From: Seonamhaeicola sp.
GTDB taxonomy: Bacteria; Bacteroidota; Bacteroidia; Flavobacteriales; Flavobacteriaceae
Assembly: GCF_028281565.1 (NCBI RefSeq)
Contig: NZ_JANQJQ010000016.1
Span: 186,001 to 250,000 of the forward strand
Length of the DNA: 64,000 nt
Direction: 5' to 3'
Made by a program: the position numbers and the translations under genes
Part shown: positions 33,583-48,846 of the stretch, piece by piece
Numbering within the stretch: the first letter of the stretch is position 1
How the letters are laid out: each line of letters starts with the position of its first letter
Notes under the pieces: model-generated
What the model saw: only the letters and a program-made list of their open reading frames with translations
Told to the model about the DNA's origin: nothing
The model's database searches: none

Positions 33583-35604
33583 TTACCATCCAACATTTTG
33601 AATAAGGTTTGGGTTTGTTAAAATTTCATTAGTTCGTATCGGCCATAAATACTCTTTAAATGAAAAAGAACGTACCAATCCAGTTACTGGAATGTAATAA
33701 TCTTCAGGAGTTTCCGCCTCAATGTTCCAACCTTTGTAGGGTTGATTATAATATTGTTCTGCCAGTTTCCAACGCCTTAAATCCCAGAACCGCTGTCCTT
33801 CAAATGCTAATTCAATCATACGTTCTTGTTGAATAATATCTCTTAACCCAACTTTGTTTGAAGGTTTATCGGGTTGACTAGAAAAATTAGCCCATGAAGC
33901 GGCAACACCATCTAATCCGGCTCTTTCTCTTACTATGTCAATATTTATTTGAGCCGCAGTTATGTCTCCGACTTCATTTAAACATTCTGCATATAATAAA
34001 TACAAATCGGCTAAACGTATCTCAGGAAATGGGTAATCTCTTACAGATGTTCCATTGCCATCATGCCTAATAGTATTGTTGAAGTTAGTTACTTTTTTTG
34101 CATAATAACCTGTACTTGAGCGTCTTCCTGCTCCTTGGTTAGTTCCAGAGTATTCTGAAGCTCCTCTGCCTTCCAGATAATGGTCTTCGTAACCTGCATT
34201 AGTTGAACCATTATATACCGCTGGGTTTCCATACCAAATTCCTCTATCAAAGCCTAAACTACCATAAAAGCGAACTTCTCTATCAAAATGTAAGTTAATA
34301 GTGGTTTCGCCATTTTTGACATAATACTGATTATCAGGAACTCCATTGCCATTGGTGTCAGTATCGGTTGCAGTTGTATAGTTACGTAATTGATATCTGT
34401 TTTCATAATCCCAAGTTGTATCTTCATCAATAGGCACACCATTTTTAGTATAGAACATTTCAGCTATACGCAATGGCGGTGAAAAGTTGCATCCCACATT
34501 TATGTTATTTGAAAACCTAGTATGGGTTCTAGCTTGTGCTTGGTTTTGTAAACCGCCGCCTGCGCGACCTTCTGTTGAAACAAAAAGTTTCTCTTCGGTC
34601 CATCGTTCGGATAAGGATTGTTGAATGGTTAGAACATTAATAATTTCTTCTGGTACATCTGCAACTGATTGACCTGATGGTAATGCTATTTCATTTGGGT
34701 CAAACCTGAATAATGTTGCTCCAGATGCTTCAGCTGTATCTATAGCTTGCTTACAAGCTTCTGCTGCTACTTGCCATTTTGTTTCATCGAAAGTTTGAGG
34801 AAACAGTGATATACCTCTTTTATCAACTAGCGAAGAGTAATCACCATTACCGTTAAACAATGGACTTGCTGCATAAGTAAGTACTCTGGCTCTCATGGCA
34901 TATGCTGCAGGTTTTGTTGCGCGTCCTAATTCTAATTCTCTGTCGGTAATTATATTTGGTAAATCATCTGCTGCTTCTCTAAATAAATCAGCAATGAAAG
35001 TCACACATTCATCAACTGTAGATCTAAATTGTTGAAATTCATTGGTTGGCGCATCAATACTTATATTTTCGTCCACCAATATTATTGGGCCGTACATTCT
35101 AAATAAATAAAAATGGTAGTAAGCTTTTAAAAATTTGGCTTCAGCTTTCCAACGGAGTCTTTCACTTAGCTCTATAGAGATAACATTGTCTATGTTTTCT
35201 ATAAAAATATTACAATCTCTAATGCCATTATACATGTTTTTACCTCCACCATTACCTGTCCAATAATCGGCAAGAGGGGTGTCCACATTTTGTTCCCCGA
35301 GAGCAATGTTCCATAAGTTAATGTTTGTTAAGTTACTTATGGCAGCTAAATTTGTGGGATCTATTAACACTTCGTCACCACCATAAAACGTTGGATTATT
35401 AGATTGGTTACCTAAGTTTGGCATCCAACTGTAACAGGTATAAAGATAGCTTTTTGCCGAGTTTTGATCATCAAAAGCATCTTCTATAGTTGCAATATCA
35501 TCTGGAACGACATCTAAAAAATCACTACATGATGTCGCTAAAATAATTGCCAAAATAATTAAAAACGATTTATTAATATTTATTTTAGTTTTCATAGTTT
35601 TCAT
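33583..35604 (-). CDS. susD: SusD/RagB family nutrient-binding lipoprotein (PUL pair 1)
   Basis: The 673-residue protein has a lipoprotein signal (ILAIILATSC, Cys26 from the first ATG). An N-terminal SusD-like TPR region contains NGIRDCNIFIENID and KAEAKFLKAYYHFYLFRMYG near 155. The C-terminal RagB domain carries the family signature RLADLYLLYAECLNEVGD and ERMIELAFEGQRFWDLRRW, ending with LWPIRTNEILTNPNL. SusD lids the SusC barrel and captures oligosaccharides at the surface. It is longer than usual (500-600), with extra loops in the middle. Its ATG directly follows the susC stop. Confidence 0.95.
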   Translation of the reverse strand: MKTMKTKININKSFLIILAIILATSCSDFLDVVPDDIATIEDAFDDQNSAKSYLYTCYSWMPNLGNQSNNPTFYGGDEVLIDPTNLAAISNLTNINLWNIALGEQNVDTPLADYWTGNGGGKNMYNGIRDCNIFIENIDNVISIELSERLRWKAEAKFLKAYYHFYLFRMYGPIILVDENISIDAPTNEFQQFRSTVDECVTFIADLFREAADDLPNIITDRELELGRATKPAAYAMRARVLTYAASPLFNGNGDYSSLVDKRGISLFPQTFDETKWQVAAEACKQAIDTAEASGATLFRFDPNEIALPSGQSVADVPEEIINVLTIQQSLSERWTEEKLFVSTEGRAGGGLQNQAQARTHTRFSNNINVGCNFSPPLRIAEMFYTKNGVPIDEDTTWDYENRYQLRNYTTATDTDTNGNGVPDNQYYVKNGETTINLHFDREVRFYGSLGFDRGIWYGNPAVYNGSTNAGYEDHYLEGRGASEYSGTNQGAGRRSSTGYYAKKVTNFNNTIRHDGNGTSVRDYPFPEIRLADLYLLYAECLNEVGDITAAQINIDIVRERAGLDGVAASWANFSSQPDKPSNKVGLRDIIQQERMIELAFEGQRFWDLRRWKLAEQYYNQPYKGWNIEAETPEDYYIPVTGLVRSFSFKEYLWPIRTNEILTNPNLIQNVGW

Positions 35605-38600
35605 TTAAAAGTTTATTCTAGCACCTAGGTTAATTACTCTTTGGTTTGGATAATTAAAAGCATTACCTCCTAATTCAGGATCCCACAAATCAAATTTGCT
35701 CCATGTGTATAAATTGTTTCCAGAAGCATATAGTCTTGCTCTAGATACATTAAACTTTCTTGTGAAAGCCTTAGGTATTGTATACCCAATTTCTAAAGAA
35801 CGTAGCCTTAAAAGTGCTCCGTCTCTTAGAAACCAAGTACTCCTAACTCTATTATTTTGTACTGGTTCTGATGTTAATTTTGGCCAAAGGGCATACAAAT
35901 CCCTATTTTCTCTAGACCAGTGATTATCTGCGTAAACCTTTAATAAGTTGTTTGTTGCTAGGCGTTGATTTGCACCTGAGCCAGTTGTATATTGGTTGAA
36001 AGGAGAAGTTTCTGCTGCATTAATAAAAAAAGAAGTTAAGCCTATACCATTGAAAAACATATTTAAGTCCCAATTTTTATATCCTATTGAAAACCCAAAA
36101 CCATAATTAATTTCAGGAGATGTAGGATTTCCAATAGGTACTTCATCAGCCTCATTTATCTTACCATCACCATTGATATCTTTATATTTGATATCTCCTT
36201 CTCCATATTGTATATTTGGTGTTCTACCAAATTGTTGTGGCGAATTAGCCGCATCTTCGGCATCTATAAATAATCGTTCTGCGACATATCCATAGGATTG
36301 GCGAATTGGATTACCTACTCGCGATCTCCATGGAGTAGCAGAATAATCAGGTTCGTCAAATTTTAGAAACTCACTTGTAGCATATGTAAAATTAGCATTA
36401 GCTTGAATGTATAAATCTTTATTAATTTGGTTTTTGTAATTGAACCTACCTTCAAATCCATGGCTTCGGGCCTCACCAGAATTTGCAAAAATTTGAGCTG
36501 TTAAACCTAAGGATGCCGGTATTTCGTTTCTGGGTAAGAAAATATCATGGCGTCTATCTGAGAAGTAATGAAACTCCATATCAAACATATTATTAAAAAG
36601 ACCAATTTGCAGCCCTAAATCAAATTTTTCAGCCGTTTCCCAAGTAATATCGGCATTGGCATATCTTTGTACATCGACGCCATTTAGGGTTACATAAGTT
36701 TCTTCACCAAAGCTGGCATTTCTACTGTTATCGTTTAAGTTGATTTCTGAGAGATAAAAGAAGCGATCACTTGAATTACCAATATTGTCATTACCTACTA
36801 AGCCATAGGTGGCTGTAATTCTAAATTTGTTTACCACATCTCTATAGGGTTCCCAGAAATTTTCCTTGGATACCGTCCACCCAGCACCTACTGAAGGAAA
36901 AAATCCAAAACGATTTTCTTTAGAGAAACGTTCAGAACCATTATATCCAAAGTTAAACTCGGCAAAGTATTTAGAATCATATCCATAAGTAAATCGACCT
37001 GCATAACCAATATTCCTAGATGGTAAAGAGGCTTGTAAATTGGAACCAGAATCATTTGTGTTTTCAGTAGAAGTTGTAATTAAAGTAGCTGAAACATTAT
37101 GAGTTTCATTAAAGGTTTTGTCATACATAGCTGCAAATTCCATATATAATCTAGAGCTAACGGTGGAATTATCTGCGGCTTCAAAACCAATAGCATCTTC
37201 GGGGTTGTCATCTTCGTTTAACCAATTAAGAATATAGGTGTCATTAAATTTGTCATAACTTTGAACTTCATAATAAAAAGGATCGTAGCCTCTTCTTATT
37301 TCAAAATATGAGTTTCTGTCGTACCCTCCTTTAAATCGGACTTTTAAATCTGCAGTAATCTTTTGATCTAAATTAATTTGTAAACTCATTTTAGATCTGG
37401 TATACTCTCTGTATCCACTAACAGCATCTGCGTAAGGATTAATATAATTTAAATTGCCACCATCATCATTACCAAATAATACTTGAGTGGCAAATTGGTT
37501 TGCTTCATCAGGTTCAAAAAAAGCAGGAAATTGGACAGGGCTTGTTCTGCGAATTTTATCAAATAGACTAGAGGCACCATCTCTAGGACCCTGATAATCA
37601 TCGTAGGCTACATAAACTTGAACCTTGCCATTTGTGGTTGGTGTAATTTTTATATTGTTATTAGAGCGTACCTGAATTCTGTTTAGCGATATACCACTGT
37701 TAACACCTCTAGAATCGTCTGAGTTTAATATACCATTATCATGTGAATAAGTTGTGGATAGATAATATCTTGCAACCTTGCCTCCTCCGGAAACATTAAG
37801 GTTTAAACGTTTGTTAACTGCTGTTTCCTTGAATAATAAACCCAACCAATCAGTTGCTGGAAACACATAGGGGTTTACTTTATTTCTAACACCATCTATT
37901 TGATTTTGGGTAAAAGGCAGGACCCCACCTTCGTTTACTCTCGCTTCATTGAATAAATTCATATAGGTGATGGGGTCGGCATATTCAATATCTCTTGTGT
38001 TTGAAGAAAATGAAGTTTCGTATTTTAGAGATAATTTTACTTTACCTTCTTCACCTTCTTTGGTATTAACCAAAATAACACCATTTGCACCTCTAGATCC
38101 ATATAATGCGGCAGCAGTTGCATCTTTCATTACAGAGAAACTATCAATGTCTTCTACTTCAATTCTTGCTAGGTCATTGGTTGTTGACTCAATGCCATCT
38201 ATTAATATCAGTGGAGAAGTGGCAAAACCAAACGTTGAAACACCTCTTATAAAGAATTCGGCATTATCGGCACCTGGTTCGCCGGATCTTTGGAAGGCAA
38301 TAACACCGGGAATCTTTCCGGAAAATGATGTGGTTAAATTGCTTGCTGGAATTTTTAATTCTTCTGGTTTAACCGTTGTAATGGCGGCAACAACACTTTC
38401 TTTTTTTTGTGTTCCAAACGCAACTACTGTTACTTCATCTAGTTGTGATGTGTCGGTTTCCAAAGCAATATTTAACTTGGTTTTATTTGTTATTGTAATT
38501 TCTTTTGTTTTATACCCCACATAAGAAAATACTAGTATGTCACCAATTTGTACTTTGATAAGAAAATTACCATCAAAATCCGTAATGGTTCCACCTTGTT

Positions 38601-38808
38601 TTCCTTTAACTTTAACGTTAACATCAGGAATTGGCAATCCGTCAGCCGATGCTATGACAGTACCTTCTATGATATTATCTTGAAGAGGTATAGAAACAAA
38701 ACTTTTAGTACTTATATCTGTTTTGTTGGCATAACCCATAAGTGAAATGGATATAAAAAAACAAATTAAGAACCGGTTTGTAATTAATTTAGTTGGATAG
38801 TTTTTCAT
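35605..38808 (-). CDS. susC: SusC/RagA family TonB-dependent transporter (PUL pair 1)
   Basis: The 1067-residue outer-membrane protein has a signal peptide and a carboxypeptidase-like regulatory domain (GTVIASADGLPIPDVNVKVKG). A TonB-box-like region follows (LDEVTVVAFGTQKKE near 125), then the plug with the SusC signature SVMKDATAAALYGSRGANGV near 230, and a long beta-barrel ending RVINLGARINF. With SusD it imports oligosaccharides using TonB energy. It is the first gene of a four-gene minus-strand operon, preceded by one of the proposed HTCS sites (38939-38966). Confidence 0.96.
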   Translation of the reverse strand: MKNYPTKLITNRFLICFFISISLMGYANKTDISTKSFVSIPLQDNIIEGTVIASADGLPIPDVNVKVKGKQGGTITDFDGNFLIKVQIGDILVFSYVGYKTKEITITNKTKLNIALETDTSQLDEVTVVAFGTQKKESVVAAITTVKPEELKIPASNLTTSFSGKIPGVIAFQRSGEPGADNAEFFIRGVSTFGFATSPLILIDGIESTTNDLARIEVEDIDSFSVMKDATAAALYGSRGANGVILVNTKEGEEGKVKLSLKYETSFSSNTRDIEYADPITYMNLFNEARVNEGGVLPFTQNQIDGVRNKVNPYVFPATDWLGLLFKETAVNKRLNLNVSGGGKVARYYLSTTYSHDNGILNSDDSRGVNSGISLNRIQVRSNNNIKITPTTNGKVQVYVAYDDYQGPRDGASSLFDKIRRTSPVQFPAFFEPDEANQFATQVLFGNDDGGNLNYINPYADAVSGYREYTRSKMSLQINLDQKITADLKVRFKGGYDRNSYFEIRRGYDPFYYEVQSYDKFNDTYILNWLNEDDNPEDAIGFEAADNSTVSSRLYMEFAAMYDKTFNETHNVSATLITTSTENTNDSGSNLQASLPSRNIGYAGRFTYGYDSKYFAEFNFGYNGSERFSKENRFGFFPSVGAGWTVSKENFWEPYRDVVNKFRITATYGLVGNDNIGNSSDRFFYLSEINLNDNSRNASFGEETYVTLNGVDVQRYANADITWETAEKFDLGLQIGLFNNMFDMEFHYFSDRRHDIFLPRNEIPASLGLTAQIFANSGEARSHGFEGRFNYKNQINKDLYIQANANFTYATSEFLKFDEPDYSATPWRSRVGNPIRQSYGYVAERLFIDAEDAANSPQQFGRTPNIQYGEGDIKYKDINGDGKINEADEVPIGNPTSPEINYGFGFSIGYKNWDLNMFFNGIGLTSFFINAAETSPFNQYTTGSGANQRLATNNLLKVYADNHWSRENRDLYALWPKLTSEPVQNNRVRSTWFLRDGALLRLRSLEIGYTIPKAFTRKFNVSRARLYASGNNLYTWSKFDLWDPELGGNAFNYPNQRVINLGARINF

Positions 38809-38902
38809 TATTTAGCTGAAATTTTTGGAATAAATTTTTAATTAATGGTCATTTTTAGTTTAATTAATGCTGGCCTTAATAGTTAAATTAAAGTTAAAGT
38901 GA

Positions 38903-38910
38903 CAAGGTTG
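38903..38910 (-). promoter_or_regulatory. Degenerate -7 box for susC pair 1
   Basis: On the minus strand this reads CAACCTTG, two mismatches from TAnnTTTG. It is proposed only because it lies 28 bp from the HTCS-type motif, the same spacing as at the two better promoters, and activator-dependent promoters often have weak boxes. Confidence 0.35.
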
Positions 38911-38938
38911 TGAAAATCTAATTTTAGAGAAACCTGAA

Positions 38939-38966
38939 ACGTCTCAAAATGGTTTCTATATGATTC
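38939..38966 (-). promoter_or_regulatory. HTCS-type operator upstream of susC pair 1
   Basis: The minus strand reads ACCATTTTGAGAC preceded, six bases earlier, by GAATCAT. The 3' half matches the ACCWTWTTGAGAC consensus of the other three sites at all but one position; the GCAACCT half is degenerate (4 of 7). It points towards susC. Confidence 0.55.
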
Positions 38967-39016
38967 AAACAGTAATGATTGTACAGCAGTATTATTAAAA
39001 CACGGGGTAGTTTTAA

Positions 39017-44523
<5,507 letters not shown>

Positions 44524-44527
44524 TTTT

Positions 44528-47173
44528 CTATTTTTTTAAAAACTTAAGTGATAGTTTTTTATTCAACCTTAAAAAGTATAGCCCTGATTCTAAATCGCTA
44601 ACATCAATACTTCTGTTGGTTAATGTTGCATTGAATTTAACACCCAAAACATTATAAATTTCGGCTGAAGTAACATGCTCGGATCCTTTAATATTTAATA
44701 AGCCTTCATTTACAGGGTTGGGATAAATATTGATTAATTTATGTAAGTTGACATCTTCAACACTCAAGCTTGCTGCTTTACCATAAACCTCGATTTCATA
44801 CAATCTTACACGGCCTAGATCTGGCTCTTTAGTAATATTAAGCTTTACTTTAGTTGTGGTTACTGGAGTAAATGAAAGGGCATATTCACTTGAAGCATTA
44901 CCAGTTTCATTAATGGTATTTGTCCAATTAGCACCATCCCAGTATTGAAATTGAAAGTCTTCTAAAGGTTTGTTGTATCCTTGATAACCCGTAAATAATC
45001 GCAGCCCGTTTATTTCATATTCGCCCGCTAAATCAATTTCAATCCAGTGAGGATAAGAATTATCTTCAGAGGTCAAAGTGACCCATCTTGAGTTGTCATC
45101 TAACAAATTACCATCTACAGCTTTAATTCCTGTGTAACCTGCACCAGCATTTTCAGAACTAACTATTAGATTTGCCGTTTTGTTTAAAGCCACATTTTCA
45201 TGGTCTGGATTAATAACGGTTGTTGATGCATTATCACTGTAAGGAGAGCTGTTTCCGCCTACTACCAATTGCTTGACCCGGTATGTGTAACTTCCAAAAC
45301 TTACATCTGTGTCTTTATAATAATTGATATCTGCAGTTTCGATACGGGCAATTTCAGTCCATGACCCGCCATTTTCTTTTCGCTCTATTATAACCGCATT
45401 TTCTATGTCGGATACATCATCCCAAGTTAATTCAACAGAATAATCTGAGTCGTTAAAGGATGCATTTAGATTAGTAGGTAATGCTAAAGGGTTAAAAGAA
45501 TTGGCAAACTCCTTTTCTGGATTGAAAGCCATGGGTGATTTGTTGTCCCTGTAAACAATTCCGGTAGCTGTTAAGTTTCCATTATTTAGTGTGTTCCAGT
45601 TCCCTCCTAAATATGGGAAAATGCAGTAGCGCTCAACATAAGGTAGATCATCCATCATTTGTATAAAACTATCGACTTTGTTTGCGTTTTCTTGATTTGT
45701 TTGTGGCTTGCAGTTTGTCCAGTTTGCACCATTGTTCCATTCCGTTATCCATATAGGTCTGCCAGTTCTTTGATGAACTGCTTGAATAAAATTTTTGAAG
45801 TCGTTTGCAGATGCACAACCCCTGTAATAGTGAATAGCAACAAAATCTACGCGATAGTTTCGTTTATCACACTCATCAATAAAATTGTATAACCTGTTTA
45901 ACCCACCATCGGATGGGGCAGGAGACCCAAGGCGTAAACCAGACTCTAAAAGTCTAGGCCATTGTTCAATCATTTCATCAACAGTAGCATCTGCTTGGTC
46001 CGGACGATCGGGCTCATTGTAGCCAAGCATTTGAGTAGAGCCTTCTATTGAAGTGAATTTTCCAAAACTAGGCCAACTTAAATTATGCTTTATGGGGATA
46101 TATTCTGCATTTAAGCCAGAGGTTTTATTCGCGTTCCAATTATAAGTCCAAGCGCTATTTGTGCTAGACGCATTCCCTGGGTGTCCTTTTTTATGTGGCC
46201 ATCGCCAAGGAATTACTCTTGCAAACGAGACTTTTCCAACTAAACCATCTGGCATTGTATTTACTACCAAATCGTTATCATGCGCTATAAACACTTTACT
46301 GTATCCGGTACCATTTTCATTTTGAGCCATTGTAACATAGTAACCTCTTTTCACTTTAAAAGAACTTACAGCATCATTAAAAGTACCCAGTTCGGCAACT
46401 TTGTTGTAAGTATATGGGGTTAACTTCATTGAGTTACCGGTAAGATTTGGACCATCAAAAATTTCAACTGCTTCATAGGTAGGGCTATGAGGTATAATGA
46501 CACAGCCATTTACATATTGAACAATTCTAACATTTTGGTTTAGAACTGCCGGATGCCCATAAGCTTTTATAAGTGGTAAATAATTGTCTCTAGCGTTAAT
46601 TGGTGAAATATTGTCAAGCCTTAACCAGGCATTTTCAGAGTTTATATTTACAGAACTAAATTTTAAAGGTATATCAGCTTCTTGAGCTGTTACAATTAAT
46701 TCTGAAGCATCATTTAAAGTAATATTAAGATAATTTAATTGGTATTTTACACGACTATGATTACTTGTATACGTTTCATTTGTTATAGTTGGACCGTTCA
46801 GAACTATAGCATAGATTCTAACTGAAGCATCAGGAGCCGTTACCCGTACTTGATGTGATGATGTAACAACTGTGTCATTGTTTGAAATAACACCTGTATC
46901 GTCGGTAATATGAAAGTTAGAACCAGCTTCAACAGTTATAGCTTTACTTAATTGAATTACTGTTGAAGGATGCGGTATACCTTCAATAGTTGATGTTGTT
47001 TCATTAACCGTCCCGACTGTCAATGAAATAATGCTAGAAAAATTCGAAAATGAATTGCTCTTAATAATATTCTTCAAAACAGCATTTGAAAACGTTTTAT
47101 TCGAGTTTAAATTTTTAGGAAAGCTCCAGTTAATGGTTAAGGTAATTAATAAGAGGAGTAGTTTTAGTTTCAT
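44528..47173 (-). CDS. Secreted GH128-like (Glyco_hydro_cc) hydrolase with accessory domains and T9SS tail
   Basis: The 881-residue protein has a signal peptide. Its N-terminal beta-rich region (about 50-225) is followed by a segment that looks like a beta/gamma-crystallin Greek-key domain (AVEIFDGPNLTGNSMKL, YYVTMAQNENGTGYSKV; about 233-300). The catalytic region (about 315-560) has LGYNEPDRPDQA (acid/base Glu387) and RPIWITEWNNGANW (nucleophile Glu478), the pattern of the Asl1/GH128 group of beta-1,3-glucanase-like proteins. A fibronectin III domain, an F5/8C domain (NVALNKTANLIVSS) and a T9SS tail (INIYPNPVNEGLLNI) follow. Family placement is likely but its galactan or glucan specificity is open. 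It lies 4 bp upstream of the previous gene in the same operon. Confidence 0.82.
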   Translation of the reverse strand: MKLKLLLLLITLTINWSFPKNLNSNKTFSNAVLKNIIKSNSFSNFSSIISLTVGTVNETTSTIEGIPHPSTVIQLSKAITVEAGSNFHITDDTGVISNNDTVVTSSHQVRVTAPDASVRIYAIVLNGPTITNETYTSNHSRVKYQLNYLNITLNDASELIVTAQEADIPLKFSSVNINSENAWLRLDNISPINARDNYLPLIKAYGHPAVLNQNVRIVQYVNGCVIIPHSPTYEAVEIFDGPNLTGNSMKLTPYTYNKVAELGTFNDAVSSFKVKRGYYVTMAQNENGTGYSKVFIAHDNDLVVNTMPDGLVGKVSFARVIPWRWPHKKGHPGNASSTNSAWTYNWNANKTSGLNAEYIPIKHNLSWPSFGKFTSIEGSTQMLGYNEPDRPDQADATVDEMIEQWPRLLESGLRLGSPAPSDGGLNRLYNFIDECDKRNYRVDFVAIHYYRGCASANDFKNFIQAVHQRTGRPIWITEWNNGANWTNCKPQTNQENANKVDSFIQMMDDLPYVERYCIFPYLGGNWNTLNNGNLTATGIVYRDNKSPMAFNPEKEFANSFNPLALPTNLNASFNDSDYSVELTWDDVSDIENAVIIERKENGGSWTEIARIETADINYYKDTDVSFGSYTYRVKQLVVGGNSSPYSDNASTTVINPDHENVALNKTANLIVSSENAGAGYTGIKAVDGNLLDDNSRWVTLTSEDNSYPHWIEIDLAGEYEINGLRLFTGYQGYNKPLEDFQFQYWDGANWTNTINETGNASSEYALSFTPVTTTKVKLNITKEPDLGRVRLYEIEVYGKAASLSVEDVNLHKLINIYPNPVNEGLLNIKGSEHVTSAEIYNVLGVKFNATLTNRSIDVSDLESGLYFLRLNKKLSLKFLKK

Positions 47174-47358
47174 AATTTAATTTTTAACAATTCTAGAAGG
47201 TATTTAAAGAATATCTTAACCGAATGAGGTAACGTTTTTAGAATGTCCGGTTAATAATCAAACTGAGTATTATCCTGATATTTATTGTGCCTTGATAAAT
47301 CAATCCAAAAGCAAATATCTTATTATCTTCCAAGGGACCAAATTAACAAGACTTAATT

Positions 47359-47386
47359 GCAACCTAGTGACACCATATTGAGACAT
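47359..47386 (+). promoter_or_regulatory. HTCS-type operator, copy 2
   Basis: GCAACCT, six variable bases, then ACCATATTGAGAC and AT: a full match to the consensus shared with 47508 and 54388. No -7 box lies at the usual 28-29 bp, so it may serve the leftward hydrolase operon or act with copy 3. Confidence 0.6.
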
Positions 47387-47507
47387 CTATGCAAATGCGT
47401 AAGCAGGAATTCGGTGAAAGGTGGTGTTGACGGGGTATAATGTTCTTTGTCAGACCCTTAGGGCTAATGAAATTACTGACTTAATTTTCTTAGATTATTT
47501 TATGTCT

Positions 47508-47535
47508 GCAACCTATAGGTACCTTTTTGAGACGG
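47508..47535 (+). promoter_or_regulatory. HTCS-type operator, copy 3
   Basis: GCAACCT-N6-ACCTTTTTGAGAC-GG. It ends 29 bp before the -7 box at 47565. Confidence 0.65.
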
Positions 47536-47564
47536 AGGAGCCAATTATAATAATAAACATTTTT

Positions 47565-47572
47565 CAAATTTG
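47565..47572 (+). promoter_or_regulatory. -7 box for the LamG-like gene
   Basis: CAAATTTG, one mismatch from TAnnTTTG, lies 29 bp after operator copy 3 and about 100 bp before the ATG. No -33 box is evident, which suits an activator-dependent promoter. Confidence 0.45.
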
Positions 47573-47670
47573 TTATCACTAGCGCATAAGGACGTTAACA
47601 ATGCAGGGTGAAAGCATAATGGCGTTAGTAATGCGGGACTAAATAAGGTATTAACTAAAATTTGATAAGA

Positions 47671-48747
47671 ATGAAAACAAAAATTACATTTTTTAAAACA
47701 GTTTTTTTAATTACAGCGCTGTTTGCATTAACAATTTTACAGGCTCAAACACTTGTTGCTCATTATGAGTTTAATGGAGATTTAACTAGTTCCGGAGGAA
47801 CCTATTCTGACGACTTAACACCACATTCCGCTAATGATGGTGTAACAACTTTTTCTCCTTTTTTCACCTACACAAATGACAACAATTCTAACTCTAATGC
47901 TGCGGTTAATATAGCTTTAACAGGTGCTACCAGTGGAGGTAATCCAACCGAAGATAGACCATTGCATTTGAGAGGAACTAATAATTTCTCTATAAGTGGC
48001 GGAAGTAGTCGTACTTATGCCATGTGGATAAAAGTTCCTGCAATTGGGGATAATAATAATGGTATAGGGCTTATTGATAATGGCATAACATCAGCTGGAG
48101 AAAGATTTACAATGCTTTTGAATAGAGTAGATGGAAATGGAGGTGTTACTCCAAGAGCGGTAAATGTGGGCGTTAATGGCTGGGGGACATCAGGAACAAC
48201 GGCCGTTGCTGAAGATGTTTGGACTTTTATAGCCATGACTTATTTAAATAATACAGATGGTTCGCCTGATGCTAATGGAACAATCTCTGTCTATTTAACT
48301 GATGGAGCAGATGTAACTACCTCAGATTTTTCGGCAGAACCAGGTCAAGTAATTAATACAGCTTCCACTCCATTATATATAGGAATGTCAATTAATAATT
48401 TTGTTAAAAGAGGGTTTATTGGAGATATGGCTGATGTAAGAGTTTATGAGGGAGCACTTTCTGTAGCACAGATAAACCAGGTTAAAAATGGGAGCACCCT
48501 AGGCGTTGAAGATGAAGGCTTTGCTGAAAATGAATTAAAAGTTTTTCCCAATACTGTAACTGATTATTTAAATATAAAAACCTCAGTTTCTGGTAGACCG
48601 CATATAACAGTTTACGATTTAGTAGGTAAAGTAGTTAAAAAAGATTTTTCTGAGAAAATTGATATGAGAGACTTGCCTTCTGGTTTATATATTATTAATG
48701 TAAGAGCTGGTAATAAAGCAGGTAGCTTAAAAATTATCAAAGAATAG
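47671..48747 (+). CDS. Secreted LamG/concanavalin-like protein with T9SS tail
   Basis: The protein (358 residues from ATG 47671) has a signal peptide (FLITALFALTILQAQ) and one LamG/concanavalin A-like jelly-roll over about 25-265 (LVAHYEFNGDLTSSGG, SRTYAMWIKVPA, FIGDMADVRVYEGALS). A T9SS C-terminal sorting domain follows (LKVFPNTVTDYLNI, with PNT instead of the usual PNP, ending SLKIIKE). It is most likely a secreted or surface carbohydrate-binding protein with no obvious catalytic residues. A TTG three codons upstream is an alternative start but ATG fits the signal peptide. It is preceded by a proposed HTCS site and followed by a terminator. Confidence 0.8.
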   Translation: MKTKITFFKTVFLITALFALTILQAQTLVAHYEFNGDLTSSGGTYSDDLTPHSANDGVTTFSPFFTYTNDNNSNSNAAVNIALTGATSGGNPTEDRPLHLRGTNNFSISGGSSRTYAMWIKVPAIGDNNNGIGLIDNGITSAGERFTMLLNRVDGNGGVTPRAVNVGVNGWGTSGTTAVAEDVWTFIAMTYLNNTDGSPDANGTISVYLTDGADVTTSDFSAEPGQVINTASTPLYIGMSINNFVKRGFIGDMADVRVYEGALSVAQINQVKNGSTLGVEDEGFAENELKVFPNTVTDYLNIKTSVSGRPHITVYDLVGKVVKKDFSEKIDMRDLPSGLYIINVRAGNKAGSLKIIKE

Positions 48748-48778
48748 TTTGTTTTTTTGATGTTTTAGTGTTTTAAAA

Positions 48779-48803
48779 GGGTGCTAAATAGCACCTTTTT
48801 TTA
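48779..48803 (+). terminator. Rho-independent terminator after the LamG-like gene
   Basis: GGTGCTA and TAGCACC form a perfect 7-bp stem with a 2-nt loop followed by seven T. It lies 45 bp before the next sulfatase gene and would limit read-through into it. Confidence 0.85.
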
Positions 48804-48846
48804 ATAATGGCTAATAATTGTTAGATATAGATTAAGAAAAATTATT

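Larger units (their letters stand above)
47174..47670. other. Divergent regulatory spacer of the PUL
   Basis: These 497 bases have no gene. They carry two copies of the proposed HTCS operator (47359-47386, 47508-47535), both pointing rightward, and a candidate promoter for the LamG gene (47565-47572). For the leftward GH128-like gene the nearest -7-like sequence is CAAATTAA (47339-47346, read on the minus strand), a one-mismatch TAnnTTTG. Confidence 0.6.

Noticed and set aside
37967-38524. A 185-codon plus-strand frame opposite SusC
   Set aside because: It is antisense to the conserved SusC plug domain and has no coding features of its own.
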